A DNA stretch of 64,000 bases from Lepidostoma basale. Its lineage: Eukaryota; Arthropoda; Insecta; Trichoptera; Lepidostomatidae. Shown here in pieces: positions 59,039 to 64,000 of the stretch. The DNA lies in assembly GCA_022606425.2 (NCBI GenBank), contig JAHDVF020000010.1, positions 2,108,001 to 2,172,000 on the forward strand. The letters are read 5' to 3'. The translations under genes and the position numbers were made by a program. The notes below the pieces were generated by a model. The model saw only the letters and a list, made by a program, of their open reading frames with translations. It searched no databases and was not told the DNA's origin. Within the stretch, counting starts at the first letter, position 1; each line of letters starts with the position of its first letter.

Positions 59039-59712
59039 ATACGAGGTCTGTCCAAAAAATTCGCGAACCGATTTAAAAAAATATATATATTCCAAACTTT
59101 AGGGTAAATCAATCTTATCCCCTTCCAAATGCTCCCCATTTGTATCAATGCACTTCTCCCACCTCCGTTTCCATTGTTCTAAACATTCCTGGAAGTCTTC
59201 AAGAGTCATGCTGTTGTTTGTCGTTTCACGTTTAATTGTCTACACGTCATCCCAGTGCCGCCCAAGCATGACCTTTTTACATTTTGGGAACAAAAAGAAG
59301 TCGCCAGGGGCTAAATCTGGTGAATAGGGAGGGTGATCAATCACAGAAATCGTATTATGGGTCAGAAACTGGCGGACAATCAGTAATGAATGTGAAGGCG
59401 CATTGTCTTGATTTTCTCAACTTCAAATGTTCTGTGTAAATCGTTTGCACAGACGATTTTCCTAAACTTAGTTCATCAGCAATCATCCGAACAGTTCATC
59501 AAAGATTGGAAAGCATAACAGACCGAACACGTAAAATGTTTTCATCAACACAGGAAGTCGACAGTTGTTCTGAACCTGCATCATCCTTGCAGTCATCACG
59601 GCCCTCACTAAAACTTTTGATCCACTTAAAGAGGGCGATTTTCTTATAAACAACTTCACAAACAGCCTTTAACATTTCATGGATTTCCTGATAAATTTTC
59701 TTAAGTTTATAT
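59039..59712 (-). pseudogene. Mariner-type transposase, internally deleted
   Basis: Minus strand: VIDHPPYSPDLAPGDFFLFP, KCKKVMLGRHWDDV, a stop, then ETTNNSMTLEDFQECLEQWK and RRWEKCIDTNGEHLEGDKID. The middle is deleted near 59405, joining to an HTH-like piece. The end begins cgaggtctgtccaaaaaatt (59042). Inactive. Confidence 0.7.
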
Positions 59713-59734
59713 AATTATATAAAAAAATATGGAA

Positions 59735-60560
59735 ATATTTTTTTGCCTTTTGTATTCTTCTTTCCCTTTGCCATTTCCCATCATCTGGGGTCGGCCCTCC
59801 TCGTACGAAAACGCCAAACTTTCCTATTTTGACTCATCTCCACTGTCAGGTTCTCGTGTTGGAGCTCCTTTTCCATGTTGGCCCACCATGTTGCCATTTG
59901 GCGATCTTTTCTTCTTGGTTTTGTGGGAATGCTGAGGGCTTTTTGGACAATGTGTTCTCTGTCTCTTCGCATCACATGACCGTACCACCGGGGTCGAGAT
60001 TCTCTTAATTTTTCTGTTATTGGGGCAACCTTAAAGCTACCCCTCACGTATTATTTTTATTATTTTTTTTGTATACAACAGGTCGCTTGAACCCAATTAC
60101 TGTATACAATATGTTTTTAGCTGATAAATTGATTCTCGTGACGTGTGATAGGTAGCCAATCTATCGCCATTTTATTTTTACGAGAATTCTACACCGGACC
60201 AAAGACAATGTGACAATCACACTGCCAGCGCCGGGAATCGAACCCGGTACCTTCGGTATGGTAGTCAGAGCTCTTACCACTCTGCCACGAAGGTCGCCAT
60301 TCGCGTATTCGTTCCTTACTTGGTCCAGCCTTGTGACGCCTCAGCATTTTCATCTCGGCAGCGTGGACTTTTTTGTTGGTCCAGCACTCTGCTCCATATA
60401 GCATAGCGGGCCTCACTGTAGTCTTGTAGACTCTCTCCTGATTGGAATTTTTTGATCACACAGGACACCAGATAGAGACCTCCACTTGAGCCAGGCGGTG
60501 TTTGTCCTGTGTTTGACATCAGTGTCTACGTTGGCGTCTGCAGTTAAGGACCGAAAGGAT
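59735..60560 (-). mobile_element. LINE-J 3' region split by a SINE
   Basis: 60297-60560 encodes MRPAMLYGAECWTNKKVHAA / EMKMLRRHKAG; 59735-60057 encodes RPRWYGHVMRRDREHIVQKA and TWWANMEKELQHENL. A reverse transcriptase ORF C-terminus. The SINE at 60058-60296 lies between. Confidence 0.75.
60058..60296 (-). mobile_element. tRNA-derived SINE (tail type 2), nested
   Basis: Minus strand: gaccttcgtggcagagtggt, gggttcgattcccggcgctg, body, ctgtatac / gtatacaa tail. cgtatt occurs on both sides as a possible short duplication. Confidence 0.8.
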
Positions 60561-61049
60561 TTTTTGCCTTTTGTATTAAAAAAAAAACAGCGTCTAGTTT
60601 TTTTTAAACGCATTGTCACTCACACTATTGCAATGAATCTCCCTAAAATGAACGGACACACTAGTTATCTTATTCGTATTTGATTTGCCGGATCTAAATT
60701 GTCACAGGCTACCAGCGGAATAGCATACATTCTACCGAGTGATATTATGCATGCAAACTAAAATAGTCTCAATGTTATGGGGTTAGTGATATCATCTATC
60801 GATTTGCTCGATCGATTACGAATATCGATTCGAAACGAACTATGTTTATTGTATTCGATAAATCTGTTATGAGATTCACGATCTGTTTAGTTTAAATTCC
60901 TCGACCTATTTAAATGGCGTTTATATTCTAGTTGTAATTCAACAGCATCGCGAAATAAGCTGGATTATCTATTTACACGTTTTTGAAATATACCAGTTGA
61001 TGAAAAGTGATCAATTATTTTTATTTGAATAACTTTTACTAATATTTTA
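60561..61049. other. AT-rich region, nothing recognised
   Basis: 60790-60850 is rich in tcgat words (ctatcgatttgctcgatcga), perhaps by chance. No frame or repeat that I can support. Confidence 0.35.
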
Positions 61050-61385
61050 CTAATTTAATTTTCATTTCATTTCATTTATTTATTTAAACATATCAATAGC
61101 ATCGCAGAACTGCATTTCAATATACCAATGATACACAATATTATTAATAAAAATAATAGTAAATAATTCACAATGATATAATATACGAGTATAATATGAT
61201 GAACTCACAATAAACATCGCCTCTCTCAGATGAACTACACTATATGTCGACTTCCGAGGTGCATTTAGTAAAGATATTGCTCTACCTGCCGACATAAACA
61301 TTGAAAGGTTGGTTGTGCATCGTGGGAGATAAAACAATATGTGGCCCCTTCGTCGAAGATAATTATCAGGGACGAACAAACCTAC
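61050..61385 (-). mobile_element. LINE-F copy
   Basis: Minus frame MFVPDNYLRRRGHILFYLPR, CTTNLSMFMSAGRAISLLN matches LINE-F at 5293 and 28130. The tail on the top strand is tttcatttcatttcatttat. Confidence 0.65.
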
Positions 61386-61394
61386 ATCACTCAG

Positions 61395-61560
61395 GATAAT
61401 GTTGTAATACTGGGAACAGTTGGCAGAAGTCCTGGCTGCAAAATATTAGATAATGGACAGGAATGAGTACAGTGGAGAACCTGTTTCAAGTGGCGCAGGA
61501 GATGCTTTCGCTGCAGTGATCGCCAACGTTGAAGGGACTTGACACGGCACCAAAAGAAAA
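61395..61560 (+). mobile_element. LINE-D 3' fragment
   Basis: ggagaacctgtttcaagtgg, cgccaacgttgaagggactt correspond to ELFQVAQ and IANVEGT of LINE-D. Short and decayed. Confidence 0.5.
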
Positions 61561-61697
61561 ATAATGTTGAATAAATCGAAGGCAAGCACATGTTTTGTCA
61601 AGTAATGGCATTGAACCGCCAATGAAGTTATAAGTATGCAAAAGAAAATAAAATATTAATTTAATTTATTTAATAGCGCAATTTAAAAAAAAAATAA

Positions 61698-62020
61698 CTA
61701 GCGGACCCGACAGACGTTGCCTTGCCCGAACGTTGGCTTGCCTACTATTAGCTGGTTCAGCAAACGTCTTTTCTATAGTCGTATCTTCGATAAACTATCT
61801 ACTAAATGACATCTGAAGTCTTTCTTTTACTATGGTTTATTATTCATGAACTTCCCGGAACATTTTAAGTCACTTACCGGGTCCAATTGTGAATCTAAAC
61901 CATCCAGGGATCCACTCAAACACGTACAAAAAATTTCATCAAAATCGGTCCAGCCGTTTAGGAGGAGTTCAACGAAATACGGCCGTACAGAAGAATTGTG
62001 GTTTATATTTTATATTCAGA
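61698..62020 (+). repeat. Interspersed repeat common in insect genomes
   Basis: Contains actagcggacccgacagacg, aaaatttcatcaaaatcggt and ccagccgtttaggaggagtt, strings found in dispersed repeats of many insects as I recall. Class not decided. Confidence 0.5.
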
Positions 62021-62447
62021 TATAACCTTTCATATATTATACAAGATTTGAAAGTTATTTGTACGGAAGAACCTATTTCTGGGACGCATCCCTTGCACAA
62101 AAATGAATTGTGTACATATCTATTTGTTGAAATCAGGGATTTCCAAACTATGTTCCGCGACAAGTTTGAAAGGTTTTATTCATTGAAAACATTTAAAAAT
62201 CTTTTATTTCAGAAGACCATTTTTTCTCGCATAAAACAGATTTTTTTCCATTATTTACCATACAATGAACTTCTATTAACCATGAAATTTCAAATAATAA
62301 AATATTTTTTCATTTCATTTCATTAACGACGGTTGTCAAGATTGACAGAACGGTTAGGTGCGCTAATAAATATTTTTCATAAACCTGATTAAAATATCAG
62401 GAGTTTTAAAATAAACTATAATTATTCAGCATATCAGTGTTTAAATA
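62021..62447. other. AT-rich region, nothing recognised
   Basis: A weak 145-codon frame (61889-62326) overlaps the preceding repeat and looks fortuitous. Confidence 0.35.
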
Positions 62448-62475
62448 ATGGAGGAAAAAGTCGACGGGAAGTTTC
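62448..62475 (+). CDS. Possible first coding exon of a plus-strand gene
   Basis: ATG GAG GAA AAA GTC GAC GGG AAG TTT C followed by gtaagt, a good donor: MEEKVDGKF then a split codon. The upstream 400 bases are mostly AT-rich, with a LINE-A fragment downstream. No following exon is visible before the window ends, so this rests on the start-donor pair alone. Confidence 0.25.
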
Positions 62476-62499
62476 GTAAGTAACTCCGTGTTGTTGTTT

Positions 62500-62735
62500 T
62501 AACTAGCTAACTAACTAAGCATCAGCACAGATTTATTTCCTGACTTATTTCTCTTGATTCCTCAACATTCATACATCGTGTTTTGCACGCACGTCGATTT
62601 GTCCGACTTCTCACGTGGCCGACATTCGATATTTGATTTACTTTTTACTAACTAACTAACCATCACGCCGTCTCCCCAAAGGGGTAGGCAGAAAGAATGG
62701 ACTGCCACACTTTTCTTTCCTGACATATTTCTGCC
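62500..62735 (-). mobile_element. Two tandem LINE-A 3' ends
   Basis: 62500-62642 (ctagctaactaactaagcat, stem-loop deleted, to gatatttgattta) and 62647-62735 (actaactaaccatcacgccg, tccccaaaggggtaggcaga). Both are in minus orientation and cut short. Confidence 0.65.
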
Positions 62736-63147
62736 TACAAATATAAGTATAACTTTATCCCAAAATAATTAAGAACGTCGCGTCAGATGCCCGCTGTATC
62801 CGAGAGATCAATAAATCTGTATCAACAAAGCACATGTTAAGAATGTTATTGGAGTAGCGAAACTTCCAAGGCCAGAGTCTCGTCTATTTATACAAGAAAT
62901 ACATTACAGATCTAATGAGGCATATCTAAATTTAATGTTGTCCAAGGAAGTGCGGAGTAATACGATTCTACTTAGTACCCAAACAACTGTATATAGACAA
63001 ATACCATTTGCTCTTTATGGGCGCTTATATAAATAGAAAGTGCGTTTTGTCTAATTCAATCTGACAACAAACAAAATTGGCAAACAGTGCCGAATGTTTT
63101 TACAAAGGACTCCCTTCTCATCCCAACCCCACAATAAAATTAATAAA
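62736..63147. other. Region with no recognised feature
   Basis: Contains short frames only. Weak similarity of the last part to 32236-32400 (inverted) suggests it continues repeat R. Confidence 0.35.
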
Positions 63148-63960
63148 GGTTTTCTGCTTAATGCTTTCTAATCTTAATAGATGACGCTAGTGTAGAGTGA
63201 ACTTAAAAATGTAAAGATAGGCGTAGAAACCTACCATATATACAAGTTCCAAAAATTTGTCAGACGTGGTGGTCATAAGGCGGAATGGGGAATGTTGTTA
63301 AACGTGAAGCGATCGCTCAACCCAACCAATGACAGGTCATAAGTCCTGTAAGCGCCTCGGCCACCACCTTCTGTTCCCAGAAAACAATTTACATCTTCGT
63401 CTCTATTGAGCTACAATTAATCCTTATAAAATAAAAATACCTCTCAAATTACGACCTAAACACAAGCATCCAAAACCGATCTTCCTTCAGAGGAACACTT
63501 TGGGCCACACACGTCAAGCCCCCGCATAAACCAACAACCCACCAAATAACGTTTAATAATAAATAATAATAATAATAATATGCTAACTTTTAAAGCGCCG
63601 TTTTTGTGATGTAATCACCTCAAGGGCGCATTAAGATGTGTTTTAAATCTAAATGTGAACGCTGCATCTGATTGATATTCGCGAACAAAATATGCATGTT
63701 TTAAATTGGGTATGAACTATGAAAAAGGTGGATTTTCAGCTTAGATCTGTAATCTGTCTAATAATTTATGCATCTTAAGTGTGAAGGGAGATTGTTCCAA
63801 GATGATGGACCGGCCACCGCAAACGCTCGATCCCTGAAATTTGTACTAGGGCAACTCTTCGGCTCAACTAATCTTCCCATTTTCAACAATGTTCCCATCA
63901 GACGTAAGAGGAATAGCCACAAGAGCTGAACCTCTATAAGTCAGAAGATCCAAGTCCAAA
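63148..63960 (-). repeat. Repeat R copy split by a LINE
   Basis: 63148-63415 is the inverse of 31900-32235. 63520-63555 and 63885-63960 are two parts of the segment also found at 50495-50610; a retrotransposon sits between them. Confidence 0.55.
63560..63884 (-). mobile_element. Jockey/CR1-like LINE 3' end
   Basis: Minus strand encodes FRDRAFAVAGPSSWNNLPSH then LRCINY, the typical C-terminus of Jockey/CR1 reverse transcriptases. A (TAA)n tail lies at about 63565-63580 on the top strand. Confidence 0.7.
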
Positions 63961-64000
63961 TAAATAATAACATAATGTTTATAAATATATGGACAAAGCA

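Noticed and set aside
61889..62326. A 145-codon plus-strand frame
   Set aside because: It starts inside a dispersed insect repeat and continues into AT-rich DNA; the Phe/Lys/Ile-rich content looks random.

Overview
The window is eukaryotic nuclear DNA, AT-rich and intron-rich, almost certainly from an insect and most likely a moth or butterfly (Lepidoptera). The protein-coding genes are ordinary animal genes split by GT-AG introns. The space between exons is packed with non-LTR retrotransposon tails, a tRNA-derived SINE, mariner/Tc1, hAT-like and piggyBac-like elements and palindromic MITEs. The lepidopteran assignment is an inference from repeat style (for example retrotransposon tails carrying the 'ctgctggacataggcctccc' type of sequence), not from a marker gene.

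Five host genes are supported. (1) 545-25775, minus strand: a complete 18-exon DDX46/Prp5 spliceosomal DEAD-box helicase, 1021 aa after splicing. (2) 27222-29045, plus strand: a 3-exon secreted group XII phospholipase A2 (205 aa), divergent from DDX46. (3) 31014-40997, minus strand: a 4-exon myotrophin/V-1 ankyrin protein (116 aa). (4) 44830-49671, minus strand: a 5-exon cap-binding factor eIF4E (212 aa). (5) 53184-58069, minus strand: the last three exons of a C-type-lectin-domain protein with a long basic tail; its 5' end is not seen in the window. A possible first exon of a sixth, plus-strand gene lies at 62448-62475. These genes do not form a pathway, although DDX46 (splicing) and eIF4E (translation initiation) are both RNA-metabolism housekeeping genes.

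Most of the remaining sequence is mobile DNA. The dominant family (called LINE-A here) is a YADD reverse-transcriptase non-LTR element with about 20 truncated copies. They share one 3' terminus: a short C4/G4 stem-loop followed by a GTTA or GTT repeat tail. A tRNA-derived SINE (seven copies) occurs with two different 3' tails. There is a full-length mariner at 41934-43208 (one stop, one frameshift) and a second cut by the window start. There is also a DD41-type mariner nested in a LINE nested in a Tc1-like remnant (38.4-40.6 kb), a solo LTR (11736-12295) and an LTR plus leader (47161-47640). Two near-identical TTAA-flanked elements lie in DDX46 introns, and several further TIR elements are present. 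Nested insertion is the rule, and some insertions sit within 20 bases of DDX46 splice donors.
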